Assembly (NCBI GenBank): GCA_032051265.1
Contig: DAMBYU010000006.1
Span: 186,001 to 250,000 of the forward strand
Source of the DNA: Dryocola sp032051265
Lineage (GTDB): Bacteria > Pseudomonadota > Gammaproteobacteria > Enterobacterales > Enterobacteriaceae
Length of the DNA: 64,000 nucleotides
Direction: 5' to 3'
A program made the translations under genes and the position numbers. A model generated the notes under the pieces. The model did not search any database, was not told the DNA's origin, and was given only the letters and a program-made list of their open reading frames with translations. Shown in pieces: positions 1 through 8,209 of the stretch (its first letter is position 1; every line of letters starts with the position of its first letter).

Positions 1-428
1 ACGAACTGGATTATGTCGGCGTGATGGCGATGGAGTGCTTTATCACGCCAGCCGGTCTGCTGATCAATGAGCTTGCGCCGCGTGTTCACAACAGCGGACA
101 CTGGACGCAGAATGGCGCCTCCATTAGCCAGTTTGAACTGCATCTGCGGGCGATTGTTGATTTGCCGCTGCCGCAGCCGGTGGTTAACGCCCCATCGGTA
201 ATGATCAACCTGATCGGCACCGGGCTGAACTACGACTGGCTGAAGCTGCCGCTGGTGCATCTGCACTGGTATGACAAAGAGGTGCGGGAGGGACGCAAAG
301 TCGGCCATCTCAACCTCAACGACAGCGATACGGACCGCCTGAGCGCCACCCTTGAAGCGCTGGTACCGCTGCTGGTGCCGGATTACGCGAGCGGCATTGC
401 CTGGGCGCAGAGCAAGTTAGCCAGATAG
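1..428 (+). CDS. purK: PurK, N5-carboxyaminoimidazole ribonucleotide synthase (3' part only)
   Basis: This is the last 141 codons of purK; the gene starts before the window and the reading frame begins at base 3. PurK is the ATP-grasp enzyme that carboxylates 5-aminoimidazole ribonucleotide with bicarbonate and ATP in purine synthesis. The visible part carries the ATP-grasp metal-binding end, with NELAPRVHNSGHWT followed by the SQFE(L)HLRA segment, and then the small C-terminal domain (KVGHLNL). It closely matches the C-terminus of enterobacterial PurK and ends at the expected place. Downstream, allantoin genes found here in E. coli are absent and selU follows directly. Confidence 0.95.
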   Translation, partial: ELDYVGVMAMECFITPAGLLINELAPRVHNSGHWTQNGASISQFELHLRAIVDLPLPQPVVNAPSVMINLIGTGLNYDWLKLPLVHLHWYDKEVREGRKVGHLNLNDSDTDRLSATLEALVPLLVPDYASGIAWAQSKLAR

Positions 429-542
429 AAAGCTGTTTTACAGGGTAGCCTGGCTGCCCTGTCGTATTTCCCCTCTTTCATTTCTCTCTCACCAGGCGCA
501 CAATCCCCGGCGTTTCACCCCCATTCGCTTTAAGGTTTATGC

Positions 543-1655
543 ATGCAAAACGCCCGCTCCGACACCCAACAATATGAAATCCTGCTGCGCAATGACATTC
601 CGCTTATCGATGTGCGTGCGCCGGTTGAGTTTGCTCAGGGAGCCATGCCCGCAGCGCTGAACCTTCCGCTAATGTCGGACGACGAGCGGGCCGCTGTCGG
701 CACCTGTTACAAACAGCGCGGCCAGCAGGCGGCCATTGAACTGGGCCACAGTCTGGTGAAGGGCGAGATCCGCGATGCCCGCATAGAAAAATGGCTGGAG
801 CAGTGTCGGCTGCATCCTGAAGGTTATCTGTGCTGTGCCAGAGGCGGCATGCGTTCCCATATCGTGCAGCAGTGGCTGCGCGAAGCGGGCGTGAACTATC
901 CGTTGGTGGAAGGCGGCTATAAAGCGCTGCGTCATTATGCATTGCAGATTATTGAGGCCCGCGCAAAGTGGCCGATGATTATGGTGAGCGGCAACACCGG
1001 CTGCGGCAAAACCATTCTTATCCGCTCGCTGCCAACGGGTGTCGATCTTGAAGGGCTGGCGCGTCATCGGGGTTCATCGTTTGGCCGCACCATTGTGGAA
1101 CAGCCAACCCAGGCGAGCTTCGAAAATAACCTGGCCGTTACGCTGCTTAAGAAAAGCAATGGCGCGCCGGTCAGCTGGGTAATCGAAGACGAAGGCCGCA
1201 TGATCGGCTCCCGGCATATCCCGGAAGCGTTCAGAGATGAAATGGTCCGCTCACCTATTGTGGTGGTAGAAGATCCGTTTGAACTGCGTCTGGAGCGGTT
1301 GAAGCAGGAATATTTCCAGCAGATGAGCGAGGCATTTTTATCCATTAGCGATGAAGAAACCGCGTGGAAAAACTATGCGGAGTATCTGCATCACGGGCTG
1401 TTCGCCATTCGCCGCCGTTTAGGGATGGAGCGTTTCCAGCAGTTCACCATGGTGCTGGATAAGGCGCTGGAGCTTCAGCGTAACACCGGTTCGTGCGACG
1501 GCCATCTGGCCTGGCTCGCCCCGCTGCTGGAAGAGTATTACGACCCGATGTATCGCTATCAATTAAGCAAGAAAGCGGCGCAGATCGTTTATCGCGGGGA
1601 CTACGGCCAGGTTGAAGCCTGGCTGCGCGATAGAACGAGCGGTGAGGCCAGGTAA
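543..1655 (+). CDS. selU: SelU (MnmH), tRNA 2-selenouridine synthase
   Basis: This 370-residue protein replaces the sulfur of 2-thiouridine at the tRNA wobble position with selenium, using selenophosphate, through a geranylated intermediate. Residues 1-130 form a rhodanese domain (LIDVRAPVEF at 21-30), with the thiophilic cysteine in LCCARGG near residue 97. A P-loop ATPase-like domain follows, with GNTGCGKT at 150-157. Length and motifs match the E. coli protein (364 aa). The ATG at 543 is preceded by AAGG about 8 bases upstream. A strong hairpin terminator follows the stop codon, so the gene is probably monocistronic. Confidence 0.95.
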   Translation: MQNARSDTQQYEILLRNDIPLIDVRAPVEFAQGAMPAALNLPLMSDDERAAVGTCYKQRGQQAAIELGHSLVKGEIRDARIEKWLEQCRLHPEGYLCCARGGMRSHIVQQWLREAGVNYPLVEGGYKALRHYALQIIEARAKWPMIMVSGNTGCGKTILIRSLPTGVDLEGLARHRGSSFGRTIVEQPTQASFENNLAVTLLKKSNGAPVSWVIEDEGRMIGSRHIPEAFRDEMVRSPIVVVEDPFELRLERLKQEYFQQMSEAFLSISDEETAWKNYAEYLHHGLFAIRRRLGMERFQQFTMVLDKALELQRNTGSCDGHLAWLAPLLEEYYDPMYRYQLSKKAAQIVYRGDYGQVEAWLRDRTSGEAR

Positions 1656-1671
1656 GCTTTTGCAGTGACTT

Positions 1672-1695
1672 AAGGGCCGGATTATTCCGGCCCTT
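1672..1695 (+). terminator. Rho-independent-like terminator after selU
   Basis: AAGGGCCGGA and TCCGGCCCTT form a perfect 10-bp stem around the loop TTAT, 16 bases after the selU stop codon. It separates the core gene from the accessory island to the right. The downstream T-tract is short. Confidence 0.75.
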
Positions 1696-1721
1696 TAGAA
1701 CTCAATCCCTGATACGGTAAC

Positions 1722-1745
1722 TTCTGTTATGTGCCAGAAGCGGAC
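1722..1745 (+). repeat. Palindromic repeat copy 1 (degenerate), left edge of ars/cad island
   Basis: The right arm AGCGGAC (1739-1745) and the 10-base loop match the intact copy at 8138-8161. The 19 bases TGTGCCAGAAGCGGACGTT at 1730-1748 recur exactly at 8146-8164. The left arm is decayed, with about 4 of 7 bases conserved. It lies between the selU terminator and the first island gene. Confidence 0.6.
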
Positions 1746-1821
1746 GTTGGTAGCTGGTAAAAGCTGTAGTGATACTTCGCCGGAGAGAGTAGACCTGTCC
1801 GGTTTAGATATCGAAGAATAT

Positions 1822-2727
1822 TTATCTGATTTCGTTTTTTGCAAAACTGCTGTTTAGGTTTTTCAGCACTTCATTGATACCTCTGCTTACAATCCGGTCT
1901 TCCCGCATGACTGTCCCGAGAGTCCGGTGAAGAGAGGGCGTCACAGAGTAAAGATCGAGCCCCGATCTTTCCTCAATGCATGCAACGGACATTCTGGGAA
2001 CAATGCTGTAGCCAAGACCGGCACGGACCATTCTTTTAATAGCTTCGATACTGCCAAGCTCCATGACCGGGCAGGCAATATGTCCCGTCTCCCGGAACCA
2101 CTGGTCAATCAGGGCGCGTGTCCCGCTTCCCGGTTCAAAGATAATCAGCGGCAGCGGCAGCAAGGCGCCCGGAGTCCATATTTTCGCGCTCTGCTCTGAT
2201 GCATCCTTTTCCATGATGACAACAAACTCATCCGTACCCAGCGGGATGATGCTCAGGTTTTTACCTGCGGCTGGCAGTGTCACCAGGCCAATATCTATAC
2301 GATTTTCCTCCACGCCCCGCACAATATCGGAAGTGTTACCTGTGCGTACGTCCACCTTCAGCAGGGGATGGGCCTGCCGCAGTTGCTGCAGTAAGGGGGG
2401 CAGTAGATGAATACAGGCCGTTGCGCCTGTGCCGACAGTAACAGTGCCGGTTATCTCATCGGAATGCAGACTCACTGATTCAACAGCTGTACTTACCACG
2501 GCATCAATTTTCAAGCTGTGCTCAACGAGAGTCAGCCCGGCAGACGTGGGTCTTACTCCCCGGCTGGTTCGCTCGATAAGGCGGACCTGAAGCGCCTGCT
2601 TCAGTTGTCTTATCTGCAGGCTCACTGCCGGCTGCGACAGACCAAGTGCTTCAGCCGCGCCGGAGAAACTGCCCCGGCTGATAACCAGTCTGAAAGGAGC
2701 CAGATGATCGAGATTCAGGTTTGCCAT
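1822..2727 (-). CDS. LysR-family transcriptional regulator, divergent from the acetyltransferase/MFS genes
   Basis: This 301-residue LysR-type regulator has an N-terminal winged helix (residues 5-65, with GSFSGAAEALGLSQPAVS as the helix-turn-helix) and a periplasmic-binding-like effector domain that includes EPGSGTRALIDQWF. The ATG at 2727 is preceded by AAGGA on the minus strand. It is divergent from the acetyltransferase gene with 97 bases between start codons, the usual layout for a LysR gene controlling its neighbour. The effector is unknown; the surrounding arsenic genes make an arsenical or a related amino-acid analogue possible, but that is inference. Confidence 0.88.
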   Translation of the reverse strand: MANLNLDHLAPFRLVISRGSFSGAAEALGLSQPAVSLQIRQLKQALQVRLIERTSRGVRPTSAGLTLVEHSLKIDAVVSTAVESVSLHSDEITGTVTVGTGATACIHLLPPLLQQLRQAHPLLKVDVRTGNTSDIVRGVEENRIDIGLVTLPAAGKNLSIIPLGTDEFVVIMEKDASEQSAKIWTPGALLPLPLIIFEPGSGTRALIDQWFRETGHIACPVMELGSIEAIKRMVRAGLGYSIVPRMSVACIEERSGLDLYSVTPSLHRTLGTVMREDRIVSRGINEVLKNLNSSFAKNEIR

Positions 2728-2824
2728 CCCAAAATTTCCTTATGCTGCTGATAAGTCCTGCTGCCTGTCTGAAATTCTTCATTCGGGTTAGTCTCTGCTT
2801 CTGACCGCAGAAGGAGCCGTATCG

Positions 2825-3352
2825 ATGGAAATAACCGAAGCAGATGAACGACATATTCCTGCCATCCAGCAGATTTATGCTTATCACGTATTGCATGGCA
2901 CCGCCACTTTTGAAACCGAACCGCCGGATTCGGCTGAAATGACAGCCCGTCTGAAAAAGGTGCGGGCAGCAGGACTGCCCTGGTTTGTGGCGGTTGAGGA
3001 CGGCGATATCCGCGGGTACTGCTACCTGTCACTCTACCGTGAACGGTGTGCCTACAGATTCACCCTGGAGGACTCTGTATATATTGCCCCTGGCTTTCAG
3101 GGTAAGGGGATTGGAAAAAAGCTGTTATCGAGTGCGGTCGTATGGGCAGAGGCCCGTAGCTTTCGCCAGCTTGTGGCCGTAGTTGGCAACAGCGGAAACA
3201 CCGCCTCTATTGCCCTGCATAGTGCGGCAGGCTTCAGCATTACAGGAACGCTCAAATCTGTGGGCTTCAAGCACGGACGCTGGCTTGATACGGTCATCAT
3301 GCAGCGTACGCTTGGGCAGGGCGACGCCACATTTCCGGAGAGTACAGGTTGA
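2825..3352 (+). CDS. GNAT acetyltransferase of the phosphinothricin/arsinothricin (PAT/ArsN1) type
   Basis: This is a 175-residue single-domain GNAT enzyme. The acetyl-CoA loop GFQGKGIGKKLL lies near residues 89-100, and the C-terminal part has NTASIALHSAAGF and the VGFKHGRWLD signature of phosphinothricin N-acetyltransferases. Proteins of this group acetylate the amino group of glutamate-like toxins. Members in ars operons, called ArsN1, inactivate the organoarsenical antibiotic arsinothricin. The location upstream of arsR-arsH supports ArsN1, but YncA-like methionine-sulfoximine acetyltransferases look similar. AAGGAG lies about 8 bases before the ATG. Its stop overlaps the start of the next gene (TTGA), which suggests translational coupling. 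Confidence 0.82.
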   Translation: MEITEADERHIPAIQQIYAYHVLHGTATFETEPPDSAEMTARLKKVRAAGLPWFVAVEDGDIRGYCYLSLYRERCAYRFTLEDSVYIAPGFQGKGIGKKLLSSAVVWAEARSFRQLVAVVGNSGNTASIALHSAAGFSITGTLKSVGFKHGRWLDTVIMQRTLGQGDATFPESTG

Positions 3353-4574
3353 CTGACGGGTATCTAACAGGCCGCACCATTTTCTGCATTGGCATGACGC
3401 AGTTTATCAACTGGGGTATCACATTCTATATGCCGGGAGTCTTCGGGAGCGCCATCATGCTGGATACAGGCTGGTCGCCGGTTGTGACATTCTCCGGCCT
3501 GACTATTGCCATGCTTGTGATGGGCCTTGTTTCGCCGCTTGCGGGTGCCCTTATAGCCCGTACCGGCGGACGTACGATGATGATGGCGGGAACCTTCGCC
3601 ATCATCATCGGTTGTTTTTTGATGGCTTTTACCCATTCAACAACATCGTGGGTTGCCGTCTGGCCCCTGATGGGAGCTGGCATGCGACTTGCACTGTATG
3701 ATGCCGCATTTGCTCTGCTTGTAGAAACCGCAGGCGCAGGGGCCCGCCGGGCAATTACCCTGGTCACACTGCTGGGTGGTCTCGCTTCAGTCGCGTTCTG
3801 GCCTGCTGGCGCTGCGCTACTGCACATTACCGACTGGCGGCATGCCATTATCGTTTACGGCTGCGCGGGCATTGTCAGCCTGCTTTTTTGTCCACCGTTC
3901 CGGCAGGGCATCGGAGTCAACCTCCCGTTGCCGGGCAGCCCGCTCTTCCGGCGATCGGACCAGCAGAAGACCGGAAAGCCTTTATCAGCGGCCTGTGGTA
4001 CGCCACGTTGATAGCGCTGATAAGCTTTGTTTCCACCGGCGTGTCCGCTCATTTTCCTCAGATACTGGCCGCTTATGGTATGCCCGCCGTAGCGGGTATG
4101 TTGTGGGGGGTGGGACAGGTGAGCGCCAGACTGCTGGACGTGGCTTCCGGTGCACGTACTTCAGCGATCCGTCTGAGCCTGTTTACCGGCATTATTCTGC
4201 CATTATGCTTTTTGGTTGGCCTTGCAGGGAATGTTACCCCGGTGGCTACAGCCATCTTTATTCTGAGTTACGGGGCTGTAAACGGACTGAGTACGATCAT
4301 TAAGGCCGTCCTGCCTCTTGTGCTGTTTGATCCGCAGCAGTATGCCCGTAAAACAGGCTTACTGCTGTCACCCGCTTTTTTGCTCGCGGCGCTCGCGCCG
4401 TCAGTTTACGCCATACTGCTGGAGCAATACGGCACACCCGGCACGCTGCTTTTATCTGCCATCCTTACCCTGTTCATCACGGCGATTTCCATAGTGATCT
4501 GGCGTCGCCATCCTTCCTCTGCTGGACAGAAACGGGATAAGAACGTGCCATCCATTCCGGGGAAAAATATTTGA
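3349..4574 (+). pseudogene. MFS transporter split by a frameshift at a T6 run (or read through by slippage)
   Basis: Two overlapping reading frames encode the two halves of one 12-helix major facilitator protein. The first (TTG at 3349, overlapping the acetyltransferase stop) covers about helices 1-6 up to ALLHITDWRH and GCAGIVSLLF. The second covers the linker (PAEDRKAF) and helices 7-12, ending at 4574. The frame changes at or near the homopolymer TTTTTT at 3884-3889. One extra T would fuse the halves into about 408 residues reading LLFLSTVPAG. This may be a true mutation, a sequencing error or a slippage site. The substrate is unknown; position suggests export of whatever its acetyltransferase partner handles. 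Confidence 0.75.
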
Positions 4575-4609
4575 CGCTGACTATATTTCCATTATTCTGG
4601 AAATATAGT
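4571..4609 (+). promoter_or_regulatory. Promoter with overlapping ArsR-type operator upstream of arsR
   Basis: A perfect 11-bp inverted repeat, ACTATATTTCC-N8-GGAAATATAGT, spans 4580-4609. It overlaps a plausible -35 (TTGACG, 4571-4576) and -10 (TATTCT, 4593-4598). It sits just before the AAAGGAGG ribosome site of arsR. A dyad across the core promoter fits autorepression by an ArsR/SmtB protein. Confidence 0.8.
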
Positions 4610-4622
4610 TAAAGGAGGCCGC

Positions 4623-4955
4623 ATGGATTTAAATACAGCAGCAAATGCACTCCGGGAGCTGGGGCACCCGACCCGTCTCAGCGTGTACCGGGAGCTGGTG
4701 AGAGCGGGTCATGACGGCCTGCCGGTCGGTGTTCTGCAGAAGCGCCTCGGTATTCCGCCCTCCACGCTCAGTCATCATATTTCGGCGCTGATGTCCGCGG
4801 GCCTGATCAGCCAGGAACGGCAGAGCCGTACCTTGTTTTGCAGACCTTGCTATACGCAGCTTGAACAACTGATGGCCTTTCTTACAGAGGAATGCTGCGC
4901 AGGCAGTAGCTGCAGCCTGTCACCCGCGACGACTCACAAAGAGACCTCATTGTGA
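4623..4955 (+). CDS. arsR: ArsR-family arsenite-responsive repressor, AfArsR-like type
   Basis: This is a 110-residue ArsR/SmtB winged-helix repressor, with PPSTLSHHISALMSAGLI as recognition helix and wing region. It lacks the ELCVCDL arsenic site of the classical protein. Instead it has a C-terminal ECCAGSSC cluster (Cys91, Cys92, Cys97). This resembles the Acidithiobacillus ferrooxidans ArsR type, where three C-terminal cysteines bind As(III). The AAAGGAGG ribosome site before ATG 4623 is strong. The stop overlaps the arsH start (GTGA), so the two are one operon. The operator at 4580-4609 should be its own target. Confidence 0.9.
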   Translation: MDLNTAANALRELGHPTRLSVYRELVRAGHDGLPVGVLQKRLGIPPSTLSHHISALMSAGLISQERQSRTLFCRPCYTQLEQLMAFLTEECCAGSSCSLSPATTHKETSL

Positions 4956-5674
4956 ATAACATGAACGATACCCTGAAAAATGTTGATACTTCACTCCTGG
5001 ACGTGCCGCTGACGGAAGATAAGCTGAGGGCTGCAGAAGTGGCGCACCCGCCCCGCATTCTGATGCTCTACGGCTCGCTGCGGGAACGATCTTATAGCCG
5101 GCTGACGACGGAAGAAGCCGCCCGGCTGCTGACGGCAATGGGTGCAGAGGTCAAAATTTTTAATCCGTCCGGTCTGCCGCTGCCTGATGATGCCCCTGAA
5201 ACGCATCCCAAAGTTGTGGAACTGCGCGAACTGGTTCTCTGGTCGGAAGGCATGGTATGGTGCTCCCCGGAGCGTCACGGCGCTATGACCGGCATCATGA
5301 AGGCGCAGATTGACTGGATACCGCTGACGTCAGGTGCGGTTCGCCCGTCGCAGGGAAAAACCCTGGCTGTCATGCAGGTCAGCGGCGGCTCGCAGTCTTT
5401 CAACGCAGTTAATCAGATGCGCATTCTGGGGCGCTGGATGCGTATGATTACTATCCCGAATCAGTCATCCGTGGCAAAAGCCTGGGCTGAATTTGATGAA
5501 GATGGTCGCATGAAGCCTTCGCCTTACTACGATCGCATCGTGGACGTAATGGAGGAGCTGATGAAGTTCACTCTGTTGACGCGCGGGCGCAGTGACTACC
5601 TGACCGATCGCTACAGCGAAAGGAAAGAAAGTACCGCGCAGCTCTCTGAGCGGGTTAATCAGCGCAGTATATGA
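4952..5674 (+). CDS. arsH: ArsH, NADPH-dependent FMN oxidoreductase / organoarsenical oxidase
   Basis: ArsH (240 aa) is a flavodoxin-fold NADPH:FMN reductase that oxidises trivalent methyl- and aromatic arsenicals to less toxic pentavalent forms. Visible motifs are the FMN phosphate loop GSLRERSYSR (about residue 34) and the ERHGAMTGIMKAQIDWIPL region. The GTG at 4952 overlaps the arsR stop; ATG 4961 is an alternative start. A hairpin terminator 3 bases after the stop separates it from convergent arsC. Pairing ArsH with an ArsN1-like enzyme suggests a cluster aimed at organic arsenicals as well as arsenite. Confidence 0.93.
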   Translation: MNNMNDTLKNVDTSLLDVPLTEDKLRAAEVAHPPRILMLYGSLRERSYSRLTTEEAARLLTAMGAEVKIFNPSGLPLPDDAPETHPKVVELRELVLWSEGMVWCSPERHGAMTGIMKAQIDWIPLTSGAVRPSQGKTLAVMQVSGGSQSFNAVNQMRILGRWMRMITIPNQSSVAKAWAEFDEDGRMKPSPYYDRIVDVMEELMKFTLLTRGRSDYLTDRYSERKESTAQLSERVNQRSI

Positions 5675-5677
5675 AAA

Positions 5678-5697
5678 AAGCCGGCATCTGCCGGCTT
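5678..5697. terminator. Bidirectional terminator between arsH and arsC
   Basis: AAGCCGGC-ATCT-GCCGGCTT forms an 8-bp stem. An A-run precedes it and TTTTT follows shortly after (5701-5705), so it can end transcription from both the arsR-arsH and arsR-arsB-arsC sides. Confidence 0.85.
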
Positions 5698-5740
5698 CTG
5701 TTTTTGCGTCTCCCTTCCTGCCGGCAGCACACTGAAAAAA

Positions 5741-6169
5741 TCAGTGGCTCATCCGGTTTCCGTGTTCATCAATGACTTTTTCGCCGTCCTCTTTCGTAAA
5801 TGCTCCCTGCTGCGGGTCAGGCAGAATGTCCAGAACCGCTTCAGACGGACGACAGAGTCTTGTGCCGAGCGGCGTCACAACCACGGGGCGGTTTATGAGG
5901 ATAGGGTGAGCCAGCATCGCATTCAGCAGTTCATCATCGTTGAACCGGTCTTCTGCCAGCCCCAGCTGCTCATACGGCTCTGTATTTTTGCGCAGCAGGG
6001 CGCGTGCGCTAATACCCATATCAGCTATCAGCTTTTTAAGCTCGTCGCGGGATGGTGGCATCTCCAGATACAAAATCACTGTTGGCTCCACGCCACTGTT
6101 ACGGATAAGCGCCAGAGTATTACGGGACGTTCCGCAGGCCGGATTGTGATAAATAGTGATATCAGTCAT
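5741..6169 (-). CDS. arsC: ArsC, glutaredoxin-dependent arsenate reductase
   Basis: This 142-residue protein reduces arsenate to arsenite with glutathione and glutaredoxin. The catalytic Cys12 lies in HNPACGTSRN, and the anion-binding arginines Arg60, Arg94 and Arg107 are all present. Length and sequence match the plasmid R773 type. The ATG at 6169 (MTDITIYHNP) was chosen over an upstream in-frame ATG at 6196 because it matches the family start. It is the last gene of arsR-arsB-arsC, 43 bases after arsB. Confidence 0.95.
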   Translation of the reverse strand: MTDITIYHNPACGTSRNTLALIRNSGVEPTVILYLEMPPSRDELKKLIADMGISARALLRKNTEPYEQLGLAEDRFNDDELLNAMLAHPILINRPVVVTPLGTRLCRPSEAVLDILPDPQQGAFTKEDGEKVIDEHGNRMSH

Positions 6170-6212
6170 AAACGGTACTCCGTTAAGGAGCTGCACAGAC
6201 GCAGCCCCGGGG

Positions 6213-7502
6213 TTAAGGTTGAAAAGACAGGCGCAGGGCCAGCGCCGCCAGCGTCACAAAAAGTACCGGCAGGGTCATCACAATGCCCACGCGGAAGTAG
6301 TAGCCCCAGCTGATGGTGATGTTTTTCTGAGCCAGCACGTGCAGCCACAGCAGTGTCGCCAGGCTGCCGATGGGTGTGATTTTCGGGCCGAGATCGCAGC
6401 CGATGATGTTGGCGTATACCATTGCCTCTTTCACCACACCCTGAGCCGTGCTGCCGTCAATCGAAAGCGCGCCAACCAGCACGGTAGGCATGTTGTTCAT
6501 TACGGAAGAGAGTGCCGCAGTCAGGAAGCCGGTGCCAAGTGTGGCACCCCAGACGCCGTGCTCAGCAAAACGGTTCAAAGCAGCAGAGAGGTAATCCGTC
6601 AGGCCGGCGTTACGCAGGCCATATACCACGAGGTACATGCCCAGCGAGAAAATGACTATCTGCCAGGGCGCGCCTTTCAGCACTTTGCGGGTGTCGATAA
6701 CCTGTCCTTTTTGGGCAACCAGCCAGAGAACAAACGCCCCTACCGCTGCTACCAGGCTGACCGGTACTCCAAGGGGCTCAAGGCCGAAAAATCCGACCAG
6801 CAGCAGAAGTAAAACAAACCATCCGGCCCGAAAGGTGCGCATGTCGCGTATAGCTTCCGCTGGCGCTTTCAGCTTCGCCAGGTCATAGGTTGCCGGGATC
6901 TCTTTGCGGAAAAACAGATGCAGCATCACCAGCGTAGCCACCACGGAAGCAATATTCACCGGCACCATGACGGAAGCATACTCACTGAAGCCCAGCTTAA
7001 AGAAGTCCGCCGTGACGATGTTGACCAGGTTCGACACGATTAGCGGCAGGCTGGAAGTGTCAGCGATAAAGCCCGCTGCCATTACAAATGCCAGCGTGGC
7101 AGCCGGACTGAAGCCCAGCGCCAGGAGCATGGCAATAACGATTGGCGTCAGGATAAGCGCCGCGCCGTCATTGGCGAACAGCGATGCCACTGCCGCGCCC
7201 AGCAGAATAATATAGGTGAACAGCAGTCTTCCTCTGCCGCCTCCCCAGCGGGAAACATGGAGTGCTGCCCACTCAAAAAAGCCGGACTCATCTAACAGCA
7301 GGCTGATGATGATGACCGCAATAAACGTGGCCGTCGCATTCCAGACAATCTGCCATACGGCAGGAATATCACCGATATGCACCACGCCGGTCATTAGCGC
7401 CAGAGCGCCCCCGATAACGGCACTCCAGCCAATACTCAGTCCTTTCGGCTGCCAGATAACCAGTACCAGCGTCAGAACAAAAATCGCACCCGCCAGAAAC
7501 AT
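6213..7502 (-). CDS. arsB: ArsB, arsenite/antimonite efflux permease
   Basis: ArsB (429 aa) is a 12-helix inner-membrane carrier that exports As(III) and Sb(III) in exchange for protons. It is almost wholly hydrophobic, has the ANDGAALILTPIV and NNMPTVL stretches of the ArsB/NhaD superfamily, and has the standard length. The start ATG has AAAGGAG upstream. No arsA or arsD is present, so ArsB should act alone as a secondary transporter. It lies between its repressor arsR and arsC. Confidence 0.95.
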   Translation of the reverse strand: MFLAGAIFVLTLVLVIWQPKGLSIGWSAVIGGALALMTGVVHIGDIPAVWQIVWNATATFIAVIIISLLLDESGFFEWAALHVSRWGGGRGRLLFTYIILLGAAVASLFANDGAALILTPIVIAMLLALGFSPAATLAFVMAAGFIADTSSLPLIVSNLVNIVTADFFKLGFSEYASVMVPVNIASVVATLVMLHLFFRKEIPATYDLAKLKAPAEAIRDMRTFRAGWFVLLLLLVGFFGLEPLGVPVSLVAAVGAFVLWLVAQKGQVIDTRKVLKGAPWQIVIFSLGMYLVVYGLRNAGLTDYLSAALNRFAEHGVWGATLGTGFLTAALSSVMNNMPTVLVGALSIDGSTAQGVVKEAMVYANIIGCDLGPKITPIGSLATLLWLHVLAQKNITISWGYYFRVGIVMTLPVLFVTLAALALRLSFQP

Positions 7503-7592
7503 ATACTCTCCTTTAATACTGCACCTGTCAGGCCTGGCGCAGAGAACTTAAAAATATACATATGGGAAAACACATATGAATAGTTAAAAAAT

Positions 7593-7946
7593 TTAAATGC
7601 AGATTGGCTTGCCGTTGGTGGTTACATTGTCCCGCTCAGCCTGCTGGCTGAGCTGCAGGATGTCATCCCGCTGGCACAGATAAGCCTGTTCAATTACAGC
7701 TGCCGCCCAGACGGGCATATGAGGTGACAGTCGGTAATGAATCCACTTGCCATCACGCCTGTCGATAAGCAGACCGGCGTCCCGGAGTAACGCAAGATGA
7801 CGGGAAATTTTTGGCTGAGATTCTCTGAGAGTAGTTGTGAGTTCGCAGACGCAAAGTTCTCCCTTTTCCCGCAGCAACAGCACCAGACTGAGCCGTGTTT
7901 CGTCAGAAAGCGTTTTGAAAAGCTGTAGAGGATTAAGCTGAAGCAT
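7593..7946 (-). CDS. arsR: ArsR, arsenite-responsive repressor (R773 type)
   Basis: This second ArsR is 117 residues long, the same length as the E. coli chromosomal protein. Its As(III) site is the classical one at the start of the DNA-binding helix, ELCVCEL with Cys32 and Cys34. SQPKISRHLALLRDAGLL is the recognition helix. It heads the arsR-arsB-arsC operon and probably represses it. It is only distantly related to the ArsR at 4623, so the two arms of the ars locus are expected to have separate regulators with different metal sites. Confidence 0.94.
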   Translation of the reverse strand: MLQLNPLQLFKTLSDETRLSLVLLLREKGELCVCELTTTLRESQPKISRHLALLRDAGLLIDRRDGKWIHYRLSPHMPVWAAAVIEQAYLCQRDDILQLSQQAERDNVTTNGKPICI

Positions 7947-8093
7947 TACAACTCCTGTTTAACAAACAGTGAGCAGTATCGCTAAGTAGGGGGTAGCGAG
8001 CAACTATACATTCGGTAAAACATATATTTTTGGTGGTTTTTTATCTTGCAGGTCAGATATAGAGTACGTCGATAAATAAGTTGTAATCGATCA

Positions 8094-8121
8094 AGGTCCG
8101 CTCCTCGCTCATAGCGGACCT
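8094..8121 (+). repeat. Palindromic repeat copy 2
   Basis: AGGTCCGCT and AGCGGACCT form a perfect 9-bp inverted repeat around the 10-base loop CCTCGCTCAT. It lies in the 260-base gap between the ars and cad modules. The loop is nearly the same as that of the copy at 11417-11440. Confidence 0.7.
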
Positions 8122-8137
8122 CCAGCTCAGTCAGCAT

Positions 8138-8161
8138 GTCCGCTCTGTGCCAGAAGCGGAC
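8138..8161 (+). repeat. Palindromic repeat copy 3
   Basis: GTCCGCT-N10-AGCGGAC has the same architecture as copy 2, which ends 16 bases upstream. Its loop CTGTGCCAGA matches the copy at 1722-1745. Confidence 0.7.
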
Positions 8162-8209
8162 GTTATCTTTTAATTAAAACGGCTCGTTACAGAGCCTGCT
8201 CTTAAAAAA

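Noticed and set aside
1730..8164. 19-base direct repeat considered as attachment sites of an integrated element
   Set aside because: No integrase, excisionase or tRNA gene is present, and the repeat is part of a wider palindrome family with further copies at 8094 and 11417.
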